A stretch of 64,000 nt of DNA from Desulfomonile sp963700305 (GCA_963700305.1 CAVOXB010000011.1:310001-374000); one strand, 5' to 3'. Positions 8,300-17,820 are shown, counted from the stretch's first letter. Notes: generated by a model not told the origin, from the letters alone. Numbers and translations: made by a program.

Positions 8300-9975
8300 A
8301 ACAGTCGCTGGAAGAAAACCGAGCCGATTCTTTCCTTAGACTGATACGCCGTGCTCAACGCGGGCGCTTGAAGATTTATCTGGGATATGCGGCAGGCGTT
8401 GGCAAGACTTACCAAATGCTCTTGGAGGGTCATAGGCTCAAATCTGAAGGAATCGACGCAGTAATAGGCCTGGTGGAGACTCATGGACGCATTGATACGG
8501 CTAGACTGATGGGAGGCCTAGAAATACTCCCCCGGCGTCAGGAGGAGTATCGAGGGGTAATGCTCGAAGAGATGGACGTTGATGCAGTCCTCGCGAGGAA
8601 ACCCCAAGTGGCGTTGATTGACGAACTCGCTCACACCAATGCCCCTGGAAGTCGAAACCCGAAACGCTATCAAGACGTTCAGGACATCCTGGCAGCTGGC
8701 ATTCACGTAATTACCACTTTGAACGTGCAGCATGTGGAAACCCTTTACGATACTGTTGAGAAAGAGGTGCACGTAAAAGTCCGGGAACGTCTCCCTGATA
8801 CGGTTCTGGCTGAAGCGGACGAGATTGTGAACGTGGATTTGTCTCCTGAAGACCTCCAGAAGCGTTTGAAAGAGGGGAAAATTTATTCACCTGAGCGTAT
8901 CCAGACTGCGCTCGCCAATTTCTTCCAGGATTCTAACCTTGAAACGCTTCGCGAACTTACCTTGAGAGAACTTGCGGCTCAGATCGACTTGCGGAGACGC
9001 GAACATGTGGAAGACGAGACCGCAACGCCAGATCAGGTTATGGTGTGCCTGAGCTCTCGTGGACCCAATAGTGAGATGTTGCTGCGCTATGCCTCACGTT
9101 TGGCGGGCAGGCTTAACCGCAACTGGTACGCTGTGTATGTTCAGACCTCTTCTGAGGCGCCAACAGTAGTAGACGCTCAAACCCAACGAATACTCTCGGG
9201 TACTCTAACGCTCGCCAAGCAACTGGGCGCAATGGTGTTCACATACAAGGGCGAAGATGTTTCCGACACAATTCTGCGTTTTGCGAAGGAGTACAGGGTT
9301 GGCCACATCGTAATTGGTAGTCCCGGTCCAATGCCCTCTTGGAAAAGACTCCTGGGGCAAAAGAACGTTGTTGAAGGCCTCATTGAAAGAGCCAGGGGCA
9401 TGACGATAGTTGTGCTGGACACACGCGAGTACGAGAAATCCGTCGAAACGAGAGAACCCGTACCTGTCGGCGTTTCGGCGCCGCGAAATTCAGTTGCGGG
9501 CTCGGTCCAGCTTCCTGTCCTGAGTGCCTTGCTTTCCACCCGCAGAATTGTCATCTGGGATGAGGCAGTTCCCAAGGAGGTCGCAATGCGAACGCTGTTG
9601 GAATCGACAGACAACGGAAGGATAGGCGACTGCGGCGCAATCCTCCTTGCACTTCTCAAACGCGAGCAGGAATCTTCAACGTTCTTCAATGAAGGGGTAG
9701 CTTTTCCGCATGTAAGACTTGACGGGTTGGACGCCCCCATAATCTCAATGGGAATTGCGAGACAAGGCGTGTCGGATGTGGCTACTAACCAGCCTGTTAA
9801 ACTGGTCTTCTTAATACTCTGCCCAAAGGACAATCCGGACTTACAGGTTCGTTTACTTGGCTTGGTCAGTCGTGCAGTTCGGGACAGGAATCTGCAGCAA
9901 AATCTTTTTTCGGCTGCAAGCGGTGAGGAGGCCTTGGCGGCCATACGTCAGTGGGAAATGTTCAGAGACCGCTGA
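8296..9975 (+). CDS. KdpD-like sensor without kinase, fused to a PTS EIIA domain
   Basis: The 559-residue protein starts at GTG overlapping the kdpC stop. Residues about 20-230 form the KdpD N-terminal domain with Walker A YAAGVGKT at 31-38 and ELAHTNAPGSRNPKRY. Residues about 245-375 are a universal-stress-type domain (GHIVIGSPGP). Full-length KdpD would continue into four membrane helices, a GAF domain and a histidine kinase; all are absent. Residues about 405-559 instead match a PTS EIIA type-2/EIIA-Ntr domain with the expected phospho-histidine in AFPHVR (H472). It could receive phosphate from the nitrogen PTS and act directly on the pump or on the KinB-like kinase. That role is inferred. 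Confidence 0.88.
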   Translation: MKQSLEENRADSFLRLIRRAQRGRLKIYLGYAAGVGKTYQMLLEGHRLKSEGIDAVIGLVETHGRIDTARLMGGLEILPRRQEEYRGVMLEEMDVDAVLARKPQVALIDELAHTNAPGSRNPKRYQDVQDILAAGIHVITTLNVQHVETLYDTVEKEVHVKVRERLPDTVLAEADEIVNVDLSPEDLQKRLKEGKIYSPERIQTALANFFQDSNLETLRELTLRELAAQIDLRRREHVEDETATPDQVMVCLSSRGPNSEMLLRYASRLAGRLNRNWYAVYVQTSSEAPTVVDAQTQRILSGTLTLAKQLGAMVFTYKGEDVSDTILRFAKEYRVGHIVIGSPGPMPSWKRLLGQKNVVEGLIERARGMTIVVLDTREYEKSVETREPVPVGVSAPRNSVAGSVQLPVLSALLSTRRIVIWDEAVPKEVAMRTLLESTDNGRIGDCGAILLALLKREQESSTFFNEGVAFPHVRLDGLDAPIISMGIARQGVSDVATNQPVKLVFLILCPKDNPDLQVRLLGLVSRAVRDRNLQQNLFSAASGEEALAAIRQWEMFRDR

Positions 9976-9997
9976 GGCTTTGGCAGGCACTCGGCGG

Positions 9998-11335
9998 CTA
10001 ACGTCCCTTGAAATACCCGAACAGGTCTGAGTCTTTACTCACAGGACCTACTGCTACGATCGTATAGCGGCCTTCATTTATCATCCAATCCGCTGTTTCT
10101 CTCAAATCGTCAATAGTGACCGCTTCCAAATTGTCTATAATCTCGTCGACACCCACACGGCGGCCGAAATAGTGTTCGCCTTTGGCAAGTCGATTCATGC
10201 GCGAATCAGAAGATTCCATCGCGAGGATGATGTTGCCTTTGATTTGGCTTTTGGCTGTGGCAACGTCTTCCGCAGTGATGCTCCGCGATAATTCCAGAGT
10301 TTCCTTGCCCATGATATTTAGAAGCTCTTCAAGCCGGTCAGGGTCGCAGCCGGCGTAAATGCCGAAAATTCCAGTATCTGAAAAAGAAGATAAGAAGGAA
10401 TACACAGCGTAAGCTAGCCCGCGCTTTTCGCGAACTTCCTGAAACAGCCTGGAGCTCATTCCACCGCCAAGGATTGCGTTGAGAATGTACCCAGCGTGTC
10501 GTTTGGGATCCACCGCGCTGGGACCTTCCATTCCGATGCAAACGTGCACCTGTTCGAGGTCTCGCTCTTCAATATGTGCTGATGCATCGGTCTTAGGCTG
10601 AACCTTGCTTACATCTGCCTTTGTCCGAGGAAACTTGCCCATGTGCTGCTCAACGAGCCCCACGAAGGATTCGTGCTCGAGCTTGCCTGCAGCGCAAATC
10701 AGTGTTTCATCCGGGGTGTAGTATTCGTTCTTGAACCCGACAATGGTGGCACGATCCAGTTTGGAAACATTCGGAATAGTCCCAAGTATTGGCTGCCCCA
10801 AAGGGTCATCGCGCCAGAACCGAATTCCCAAGATCTCGTGAACCAGGTCTTCCGGGCTGTCCTCAAGCGAGTGTATCTCTTGGCAGACCACCTGCTTTTC
10901 TCGCTCGATTTCATCATCCGGGAAAGACGCGTTAAGAAATATGTCCGAAAGAAGATCAACTGCAAGACCGGTATTCTCACTCAGCACTCGACAATAGAAC
11001 GAAGTGAGTTCCTTGCTCGTGAACGCGTTGAGCACCCCGCCCACTGAATCGATCTCTTTCGCGATAGTGAAAGCTGAGCGCCTATCCGTTCCCTTGAAGA
11101 GCATATGCTCGATGAAATGACATATGCCGTTTACTTCGGGCTGCTCAAATCTGGAGCCGGAATGCACCCAAATTCCTATGGAAATCGACTGGACGTAGGG
11201 TACGGTCTCCGTTATTACACGGACACCGTTATCCAGAGTCGTCTTCCTGTAACTGGTAAAATCGTTGTGTTTAGAAGTCAAGTGAGGGTCAATGTCCTGA
11301 ATATTATTAAATATCTGGGGTTGCCCCGATTGCAT
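9998..11335 (-). CDS. M16-family zinc peptidase (processing-peptidase-like)
   Basis: The protein of about 445 residues has the inverted zinc motif HFIEH (H73, E76, H77 from the longest start) and a peptidase M16 fold through the C-terminus. Such proteins (YmxG/PqqL-like) are often encoded directly after pnp, as here, and are thought to degrade small peptides or process precursors. The ATG at 11335 overlaps the end of pnp by 29 bases. A TTG at 11281, preceded by AGGA, would remove the overlap and start closer to the conserved RKTTLDNGVRV. The gene converges on the kdp operon with a 22-base gap, and I saw no clear terminator between them. Confidence 0.9.
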   Translation of the reverse strand: MQSGQPQIFNNIQDIDPHLTSKHNDFTSYRKTTLDNGVRVITETVPYVQSISIGIWVHSGSRFEQPEVNGICHFIEHMLFKGTDRRSAFTIAKEIDSVGGVLNAFTSKELTSFYCRVLSENTGLAVDLLSDIFLNASFPDDEIEREKQVVCQEIHSLEDSPEDLVHEILGIRFWRDDPLGQPILGTIPNVSKLDRATIVGFKNEYYTPDETLICAAGKLEHESFVGLVEQHMGKFPRTKADVSKVQPKTDASAHIEERDLEQVHVCIGMEGPSAVDPKRHAGYILNAILGGGMSSRLFQEVREKRGLAYAVYSFLSSFSDTGIFGIYAGCDPDRLEELLNIMGKETLELSRSITAEDVATAKSQIKGNIILAMESSDSRMNRLAKGEHYFGRRVGVDEIIDNLEAVTIDDLRETADWMINEGRYTIVAVGPVSKDSDLFGYFKGR

Positions 11336-13394
11336 CTTTCCGTGAAAGTTTTATCTTTCCCTGGGCATCTATGCCGATGACTTTTACGGGAAAAGAGTCT
11401 CCTTCTTTAACTACGTCCGACACTTGCCGTACCCGCTCTGGTGCTAACTGAGATATGTGAACGAGCCCGTCGGTGCCAGGGAAGATTTCCACAAACGCGC
11501 CGAAATCCGTAATCTTTCTCACGGTTCCCATGTAAATGCGTCCGACTTCGGCTTCCTGCGTGATTTCCTGAATAGCCTTCTTGGCGTCTTGCGCGCCCTT
11601 CACGTCCACGCACGCGATAACCACCTTGCCCGTATCATCAACCTCGATTTTTGTACCGGTTTCTTCCTGTATGGCTCGGATAATCTTGCCCCCCGGGCCA
11701 ATAATATCCCGGATTTTGTCGGGGTTCACGTATATGACGTAAATCCTGGGCGCATAGTCGGAAATTTCCTTCCTAGGTTCATTTATAGCCTTGGCCATTT
11801 CCCCCAGGATATGCAGTCGTCCTTCTTTGGCTTGGTAAAGCGCTTCAGTGAGTATCTCGCGGGTTATGCCATCGATCTTGATGTCCATCTGGAGGGCGGT
11901 GATTCCCTCTTTGGTGCCCGCCACTTTGAAGTCCATGTCTCCGTGATGATCTTCGTCGCCAATTATGTCCGAAAGGATCACGATTTTGTCATCGCCTTTC
12001 AGCAATCCCATGGCGATTCCAGCCACCGGCTCCAGCATCGGCACTCCAGCCTGCATAAGGGATAGGGACGAGCCGCAGACAGTGGCCATGGATGAAGAGC
12101 CGTTGGATTCCAGGATTTCAGACACTATCCGAATGGTATAAGGAAAATCTTCGTCATTGGGCAGAAGATACTGCAGGGCCCTTTCCGCGAGAGCGCCGTG
12201 ACCGACTTCGCGTCTTGACGGCCCCCGGAGGAATTTGACCTCACCCACGCTGAAAGGCGGGAACTTGTAATGAAGTATGAAAGACTTGTAGCTGGCGCCA
12301 TCCAAAGCTTCAATTTTTTGTTCATCTGAAGATGTTCCAAGAGTGACAATAACCAAAGCCTGGGTCTCTCCCCTTGTGAACAAGGCGCTGCCGTGGGTTC
12401 GAGGCAACACGCCGATTTCGCAACTGATATTCCGGACGTCCTTGAAAGAGCGGCCGTCTATGCGGACCCCTTTTTCCAGTATAACGTTCCGTATATACTG
12501 TCCCTCTATCTTTTCAAGATATCCAAGGATTTCCATGCGCCTCAGGTCGGCGCCCTCCACTGAGGTCAGGATTTCGTCGTATATCAGGCCGAGGGCGTCG
12601 TGGCGCGGAAGCTTTTCTGGAATTGTGACTGCGCGTTCGATGCGCTCTCCCCACTCGCCTTTTATTTTCTCTATGAGTTCCGTATCTTGGGTCGGGGGCA
12701 CTATTTGTCGTTTGGGCTTTCCCGCGAGTTCCCGGAGTTTTTCCTGGGCTTCCAGGATCTTTATTATCTCATCGTACGCCTTGAAGATGGCTTCCAGAAT
12801 TACTTCCTCCGACACTCTGTCAGAGCCGCCCTCAACCATAACTATTCCCTTGCGGGAGCCAACAACTATTAGGTTGAGGTCTGAATAGGTATCTTCTAGC
12901 GTGGAGGGATTGAGGATGAGATTGCCTTCTACTCTACCTACCCGCACCGCCCCTATGGGGCCTCCGAATGGAATGTCGGAAAGGTGCAAAGCGGCGGATG
13001 CTCCATTTATCGCAAGCATGTCCGAATCGTGCTCGCCGTCGGAAGAGAGCACTGTTGCGATAATTTGAGTTTCAGCGTTGAATCCTTTGGGGAACAACGG
13101 GCGGACGGGACGATCGATGAATCTGGCCGTCAGGATTTCTTTTTCCGTGGGGCGGCCTTCCCTTTTGAAGTACCCGCCAGGTATCTTGCCGGCTGCGTAC
13201 GTCATTTCCAGGTAGTCCACAGTAAGCGGGAAAAAGTCTATCCCCTCCCGGCCCTTCTTTTCGGCGACCGCAGTGACCAGGACCATCGTCTCGCCAGATT
13301 GGACCAATACTGCCCCACTAGCCTGTTTAGCAAGACGCCCAGTCTCGAACGCAATTTCTTTACCTGCAACATTACAGTTTGTACTATAGGCCAT
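11307..13394 (-). CDS. pnp: Polyribonucleotide nucleotidyltransferase
   Basis: PNPase degrades RNA 3' to 5' phosphorolytically. The 695-residue protein has two RNase PH-like domains, the phosphate-binding region GSSSMATVCGSSL, a KH domain (IRDIIGPGGKIIRAI) and a C-terminal S1 domain (GTDGLVHISQ). Length is typical. It follows rpsO on the minus strand in the classic rpsO-pnp order, with a strong hairpin in the 67-base gap. The M16 peptidase gene follows immediately. Confidence 0.97.
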   Translation of the reverse strand: MAYSTNCNVAGKEIAFETGRLAKQASGAVLVQSGETMVLVTAVAEKKGREGIDFFPLTVDYLEMTYAAGKIPGGYFKREGRPTEKEILTARFIDRPVRPLFPKGFNAETQIIATVLSSDGEHDSDMLAINGASAALHLSDIPFGGPIGAVRVGRVEGNLILNPSTLEDTYSDLNLIVVGSRKGIVMVEGGSDRVSEEVILEAIFKAYDEIIKILEAQEKLRELAGKPKRQIVPPTQDTELIEKIKGEWGERIERAVTIPEKLPRHDALGLIYDEILTSVEGADLRRMEILGYLEKIEGQYIRNVILEKGVRIDGRSFKDVRNISCEIGVLPRTHGSALFTRGETQALVIVTLGTSSDEQKIEALDGASYKSFILHYKFPPFSVGEVKFLRGPSRREVGHGALAERALQYLLPNDEDFPYTIRIVSEILESNGSSSMATVCGSSLSLMQAGVPMLEPVAGIAMGLLKGDDKIVILSDIIGDEDHHGDMDFKVAGTKEGITALQMDIKIDGITREILTEALYQAKEGRLHILGEMAKAINEPRKEISDYAPRIYVIYVNPDKIRDIIGPGGKIIRAIQEETGTKIEVDDTGKVVIACVDVKGAQDAKKAIQEITQEAEVGRIYMGTVRKITDFGAFVEIFPGTDGLVHISQLAPERVRQVSDVVKEGDSFPVKVIGIDAQGKIKLSRKDAIGATPDI

Positions 13395-13418
13395 ATTTCT
13401 TTACGATCCTCTATTTTC

Positions 13419-13436
13419 CTGCGTCACCAGACGCAG
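13419..13436 (-). promoter_or_regulatory. Hairpin in the rpsO-pnp leader
   Basis: CTGCGTC and GACGCAG form a perfect 7-bp stem with a 4-base loop, 25 bases before the pnp start and without a following T-run, so it is not a simple terminator. In E. coli the pnp leader hairpin is cut by RNase III for PNPase autoregulation. An equivalent role here is inferred from position only. Confidence 0.55.
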
Positions 13437-13461
13437 CATCCTCCCCGAAAGGGACACAAAT

Positions 13462-13731
13462 CTATTTTCTAATGCCCAACTCGCCGATTATAGTCTTATA
13501 GCGGTCAACGCTCTTGGATTTGAGATAATCCAGTAAACGTCGGCGCTGTCCGACAAGTTTCAGAAGTCCTCTTCTGGAATGGAAGTCTTTTTTATGCACT
13601 TTGAAGTGTTCGGTTAAATAAGTGATTCTCTCGCTGAGCAGAGCGATCTGCACTTCAGGCGAGCCTGTATCGCTCTCGTGGAGCCGATGCTTTTCTATTA
13701 TTGTCTTCTTTTTCTCTGTCGCGAATGCCAC
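13462..13731 (-). CDS. rpsO: Ribosomal protein S15
   Basis: The 89-residue protein has normal S15 length and signatures DTGSPEVQIALLSERI, HKKDFHSRRGLL and RRRLLDYLK. S15 binds 16S rRNA in the small subunit central domain. It is first in the rpsO-pnp unit, and its promoter presumably lies in the gap 13732-13862 just after the sat-operon terminator. Confidence 0.97.
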   Translation of the reverse strand: MAFATEKKKTIIEKHRLHESDTGSPEVQIALLSERITYLTEHFKVHKKDFHSRRGLLKLVGQRRRLLDYLKSKSVDRYKTIIGELGIRK

Positions 13732-13862
13732 TCTCGCCTTCCTCCTGCAAGGAATATAAGGAATACCTAGCTCAATCCATTATTACTAGCACACGTACCT
13801 AATGAAGTAAAGTCAACTTCCCGCGCGGTCCTTATTTTTCCCGCGGGAGTCCGGGTACGTAG

Positions 13863-13892
13863 CAAAAAAAGAGGGCGGTTAAGCCCTCTTTT
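13863..13892 (-). terminator. Rho-independent terminator after the sat operon
   Basis: Read on the minus strand, GAGGGC, a short loop, then GCCCTC is followed by a run of seven T. The stem is GC-rich, and an A-run on the opposite side could make it work in both directions. It lies 25 bases past the stop of the small gene downstream of sat, separating that unit from rpsO. Confidence 0.85.
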
Positions 13893-13916
13893 CTTCCCGC
13901 AGCAAGCTGCGATTTC

Positions 13917-14216
13917 TTAATATGCGGAAAGGAAATCCGCCATAATGTTCACAGACTCTTTTTCGACGATTTTGTCGAAAATCTTGTCTTTTACTTCCTT
14001 CGGCAGCAGCTCTATGCTCTTGGTGGTAGCGCTGTCGTATTTAGCCGTGGGGAATACCTTGAGTATCTTGTCACGTTCCGTGGCGTCGGCATACACGCGC
14101 AGAACCTTTAGTCCGGCCAGCATTTCTTCGCACAGATCGGCGAGTTTTGCTTTCTGTAATTTTGCGTACCGGTCTTCATTGATCCAGATATTTATGGGAA
14201 ATTTCTCTTCTGCCAT
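13917..14216 (-). CDS. Small uncharacterised protein co-transcribed with sat
   Basis: The 99-residue soluble protein is charged and mainly helical by composition (MAEEKFPINIWINEDRYAKL at the start). It has no signal peptide, cysteine motif or nucleotide-binding motif. It starts 15 bases after sat, with a ribosome site (AGGAGGT) in the gap, and ends just before a strong terminator, so the two genes form a compact operon. I do not recognise the family. A role linked to Sat or sulfate activation is suggested by position alone. Confidence 0.85.
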   Translation of the reverse strand: MAEEKFPINIWINEDRYAKLQKAKLADLCEEMLAGLKVLRVYADATERDKILKVFPTAKYDSATTKSIELLPKEVKDKIFDKIVEKESVNIMADFLSAY

Positions 14217-14231
14217 GATATTACCTCCTTA

Positions 14232-15485
14232 TCACATAGGCGGGATCTCAAATACTGGGATTCTTTTCTCGAGATATTCATCCGTTACGAAGGGGGACCC
14301 GAAACCGTACTTTTCCGCGGACTCCATTACCAGGTCGAAGACCTCGGGCCGGAAGATCAATCGCGGCGGTTTTACGCCATCCTGTACGATGCTTCTGATG
14401 ACCGTGCCGCTGAACTTCTGCCATTCTTTCTTATGAGCGCACAAGCCCTCGGAGGTGATTTCACCGCAATGCGGGCAAAACAGCCAGTTCATGGAGTAGA
14501 CCGGAACGATGCTAAGCTCTTTCTGAATTGTAGCGAGCAGATGATGGGCGTCATACGCGCCGTAATAGGTCCCCACGCCTGCGTGATCTCTTCCATACAT
14601 ATGATGGGTGAGGCCCAGGTTGGTTCTCAATGCGGCGTGGAAAATGGCCTCTTTCGGGCCAGCATAACGCATATCCCAGAAGGTCAGCGAGGTCAGGTGG
14701 GTTTCGTCGCTGAAATAACCTGACTTTCTCAGCTCATCCTGGGTGAGGATGATGGCTTCGTCGATATAGTCGCCCTTGCGTTTTGCGCCGATAATTGCGT
14801 TTACGAGGACGCCGACCAGGGGTTTTTCAATGGGAAGTTCCGCATAGGCCTGGAACCAAGCGCCTTTCATCAACCATTCGTGGCCAGTGTGGGGCACGTT
14901 TCTTGTCTGGTGGGCGACAACCCTTTCCCAGCCTTTTTCCTTGAATCTCTTCCTCATCTCCAGGGGCGGAATGAAATAAGGATCATAGGGGGCATTAATT
15001 TTCGGCTTTTGCACCAGCGTTACTTTACCGCCAACCCATTTGTCCTTGTACTCATATGTACGAGCGCAACCGGGGTGTTTGGCTTCATCAGTGCCGTACA
15101 CGCTCTGGCAAAGAGCTTTCTTGTCGTAATCGTAGACTTCCTCAACGTCAAAAACGGCCATGGGGTTTCCGCCGAAGGTAAGAAGCACTGATACGCCAGG
15201 CTTGACGCCGTAATCAGCCACTTCTTTTTCGCTGAGGTCGAATACGATGGGAATGCTCCAAATAACTCCATTAGCAAGCCTCATGTTCTTGCACACGTTG
15301 TCTACGTCTGCTTTTCCCATAAAGCCTTCCAGGGGGCTGAAGAAACCATAGGTTATTCCGATGACTTCATTTGCAAGCTGGCTTCGGATAGGGATCTTGG
15401 TCAAGCCTTTAATCTTCGCGGCAGCCTGGGACGGCTCCATAATGCGCTCAACGATTTCTTTTCCACCGTGTCCTATTTCGGCCAT
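14232..15485 (-). CDS. sat: Sulfate adenylyltransferase (ATP sulfurylase)
   Basis: Sat converts sulfate and ATP to adenosine phosphosulfate and pyrophosphate, the first step of dissimilatory sulfate reduction in the cytoplasm. The 417-residue protein carries QTRN at 193-196, HTGH at 199-202 and GRDHAG at 298-303, the nucleotide and catalytic motifs. A CPHC...C-x-H cluster near 337-351 looks like the zinc site of dissimilatory Sat enzymes. Length is normal for that class, with no APS-kinase fusion. A small gene and a terminator follow. The aprBA and qmo genes that often accompany sat are not in this window. Confidence 0.96.
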   Translation of the reverse strand: MAEIGHGGKEIVERIMEPSQAAAKIKGLTKIPIRSQLANEVIGITYGFFSPLEGFMGKADVDNVCKNMRLANGVIWSIPIVFDLSEKEVADYGVKPGVSVLLTFGGNPMAVFDVEEVYDYDKKALCQSVYGTDEAKHPGCARTYEYKDKWVGGKVTLVQKPKINAPYDPYFIPPLEMRKRFKEKGWERVVAHQTRNVPHTGHEWLMKGAWFQAYAELPIEKPLVGVLVNAIIGAKRKGDYIDEAIILTQDELRKSGYFSDETHLTSLTFWDMRYAGPKEAIFHAALRTNLGLTHHMYGRDHAGVGTYYGAYDAHHLLATIQKELSIVPVYSMNWLFCPHCGEITSEGLCAHKKEWQKFSGTVIRSIVQDGVKPPRLIFRPEVFDLVMESAEKYGFGSPFVTDEYLEKRIPVFEIPPM

Positions 15486-16038
15486 GTGTTTTTTCTCCTT
15501 TCCCTAAAGTCCTACTGACTTCATTGACTGTCTCAGTTAAAAAACGAGACGACCGCAGTGTTGAGCCGGTAATGGCTCACAGCAATGAATGGAATTCGCT
15601 TGAACAAAAGACCTTGGCACCCAGTATTCAAGCTCATCAGTTTTGATTACGGGCAACTGTTCCCTTTCGGAGGTTACAGACCGGGGGGTTGATGCAGCTT
15701 AGGGCACAAAAAGACTATTTCTGATCGTACAGGATTTCCCTCATCCCCGCGACCGATCCCGCTTACGACCTGGACCGCTGTATTGCTCACTTTTTATCAG
15801 TATGAGTTACCCGCCTACAATCGCTAAACCAACCCTTGAAAAGATCTCTATATTGATGAAATCCCTAATATTTGTCAAGGACAAAAACTGAATCGAGCCC
15901 TTTGCGACTGAGAAAAAATTCTTTTCGCTGAAACGCTCGGCCCGAATTGTCACTCGTGTTACAGTGGTACTCGATTCCTGCGCTACGCGTTGTGGAGGTA
16001 CGGCTCGGAATTGATGTTTCCAAAATCTGACCCTACCG
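15486..16038 (-). other. Long gap upstream of sat, no gene seen
   Basis: This 553-base stretch holds only short ORFs without ribosome sites or recognisable products. It should contain the sat promoter, reading leftwards. I could not pick a convincing -35/-10 or -24/-12 pair. Confidence 0.5.
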
Positions 16039-16413
16039 TCAGAGTTCAGTTTTTTCAAGATAGCTTACCAAAAGCTTTCTGAGATGGTCTCCCATTTCAT
16101 TTACAGCGGTCTCGCGATCAGCGACTTCGCCCAGATCCTGCAATACGGATAACGTCCATTGCCGCAAACAATTGCCAATGATATTTTCGTACCTGGGCAT
16201 TATTTTTGATAAATCAAAACTGACGCGTTCTTCGCTAGAAAGGTACTGCACAAGCTCTTCCATTTCAGGGGGCCACAACTCGGGATCAGGCTCTCGCATG
16301 AATATTTGCAGATGCCCGTCGTCAAGCTTTTCCATCACTTCCGGTGTAATAATCTGTTCGCCAACAATGAGGACTCTTCTTGGAATAAGAGGTTTTTTCG
16401 GTTCGTCTGTCAC
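16039..16413 (-). CDS. Uncharacterised 124-residue protein
   Basis: This soluble acidic protein begins MTDEPKKPLIPRRVLIVGEQ and continues with ITPEVMEKLDDGHLQIFMRE. It has no membrane segment, cysteines suited to metal binding, or known catalytic motif. The RRVLIVGEQ start followed by alternating helix-like segments is the only structured hint. It stands alone on the minus strand, head to head with the patatin-like gene. I do not recognise it. It is likely genuine, because codon usage and length are sensible and the frame is open throughout. Confidence 0.7.
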   Translation of the reverse strand: MTDEPKKPLIPRRVLIVGEQIITPEVMEKLDDGHLQIFMREPDPELWPPEMEELVQYLSSEERVSFDLSKIMPRYENIIGNCLRQWTLSVLQDLGEVADRETAVNEMGDHLRKLLVSYLEKTEL

Positions 16414-16668
16414 GTCTATCCCTTAGTGATAATCTAAAGTGCCGATCCACGCATGATTGATTGATTTCAGCACAAAATCAAGGATAAAATTATTTCCTGT
16501 GCCACGCTAGTTAAGAGTAATCGGTCAGACCAAACAGTGAACGGGAAAGCCTACTGGATCGTGGAAGAGGTCCGGCTCTACGATGGACGAAGTAGATCGC
16601 AGTCCTCAATTTTATTATCCAGTGCCACCATTGATCCGCGGCCAATTAGGAGGTATTCTTTTTCGGTT

Positions 16669-17736
16669 ATGAAAAATTACATTCAGTTCAAAGCTGGTCC
16701 CAAGATAATACATCTGATCAGAGACCAAGGACTTGCACCTGAAAGAATAGGCGTTCTTGCCGGACCCGCGGGTGGGCCGAAGTGGTTTGTTTCAGTCGGG
16801 TTCGATCGGATGCTCATGGAAAGTCATTTCCTGGTGCGAAATGGGAGCAGGGTGCTGTTGGCAGGGTCTTCTGCGGGGGCGTGGAGGTGTTTGGCCATGG
16901 CCTGCAAGAATCCCTCCGATGCGTACGAAAAACTCAGGATAGCATACTCCCGGAACGTTTTCACGGCTGCGGATTCGCCGGCCACGCTTTCAGAGGCTCT
17001 GCGGAGAAATGTGGATGCATTTTTGTCCGATGCCGATATAGATCACATTCTGACTCACCCGGCGTACGATCTTGCGGTCCACACCGTAAGGTCGAAAGGC
17101 CCCGCGGCTTCGGAGAATAGTCGTGTTCAGGGAGCTGCGCTGCTTCTTGCCGCGGGCATGAATGCGGTCTCAAGCAGGGCTATGAATCTCTTCTTCGAGA
17201 GAATAGTGTTTTTCTCCGGCCCGGAAAAGCCAGATTTTACAAGGTCATTCAATGGCAGTGCCGTGAAGCTGGATGAAAACAACCTTCGCTCTGCAGCCTT
17301 GGCTACGGGCTCACTGCCCTACATAATTAAAGGAGTAGCGGATATTTCAGGCGCTCCGAAAGGCGTTTACCACGATGGCGGCATAGTCGACTACCAGCTC
17401 AATCAGGACTATTGCCCCGCTGCCGACAAAATCACTCTGTTTTTTCATTACCAGGAGCGCATAGTTCCCGGCTGGTTCGACAAACCGATCAAATGGAGAA
17501 ATCCACCGTCAGGGAGCCTGGATCGCGTGCTTCAGGTATATCCGGGGCCTGATTTTGTGGAGCTTCTCCCCGACCATCGCTTGCCCGACCGACAGGACTT
17601 TATTACGTTCGTGAATGATCCGGCAGAGAGGATGCGCAGATGGGATAAGGCTTCAGATGTTAGCGAAATCCTGGGCCAAGAATTCCTGGAGGCCGTGGAA
17701 TCCGGCAAGATTAAAAACCTTGTGAAGCCCATGTAA
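16669..17736 (+). CDS. Patatin-like phospholipase/acyl hydrolase
   Basis: The product of about 355 residues has the patatin serine hydrolase dyad: nucleophile motif GSSAG (S68 from this start) and a DGG motif in YHDGGIVDY (around residue 235). An oxyanion-type glycine region AGPAGGPKW precedes the nucleophile. The frame is open from 16537, but ATG 16669 is chosen because AGGAGG lies at 16648-16653 and homology-like sequence starts there. Patatin-like enzymes cleave acyl groups from membrane lipids; the substrate here is unknown. No signal peptide is evident. A palindromic repeat separates it from the deaminase gene. Confidence 0.85.
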   Translation: MKNYIQFKAGPKIIHLIRDQGLAPERIGVLAGPAGGPKWFVSVGFDRMLMESHFLVRNGSRVLLAGSSAGAWRCLAMACKNPSDAYEKLRIAYSRNVFTAADSPATLSEALRRNVDAFLSDADIDHILTHPAYDLAVHTVRSKGPAASENSRVQGAALLLAAGMNAVSSRAMNLFFERIVFFSGPEKPDFTRSFNGSAVKLDENNLRSAALATGSLPYIIKGVADISGAPKGVYHDGGIVDYQLNQDYCPAADKITLFFHYQERIVPGWFDKPIKWRNPPSGSLDRVLQVYPGPDFVELLPDHRLPDRQDFITFVNDPAERMRRWDKASDVSEILGQEFLEAVESGKIKNLVKPM

Positions 17737-17795
17737 TCAGGAAGAACCCCTCTCCAAGAACTTTTGGCATTGGCCGGAATCGCGAGAAACGCAGA

Positions 17796-17820
17796 GTAGG
17801 ACCGGCATCTTGCCGGTTGG
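17796..17820. repeat. Palindromic intergenic repeat (half element)
   Basis: GTAGG is followed by ACCGGCA-TCT-TGCCGGT, a perfect 7-bp stem with a 3-base loop at 17801-17817. It resembles one arm of the two-hairpin elements at 21038-21190. Confidence 0.65.

Noticed and set aside
6..16038. Shared GGTAGGGTCAGA near 6-17 and inverted near 16027-16038
   Set aside because: The match is only 12 bases, lies at unrelated gene edges, and shows no palindrome or other copies. Chance is likely.
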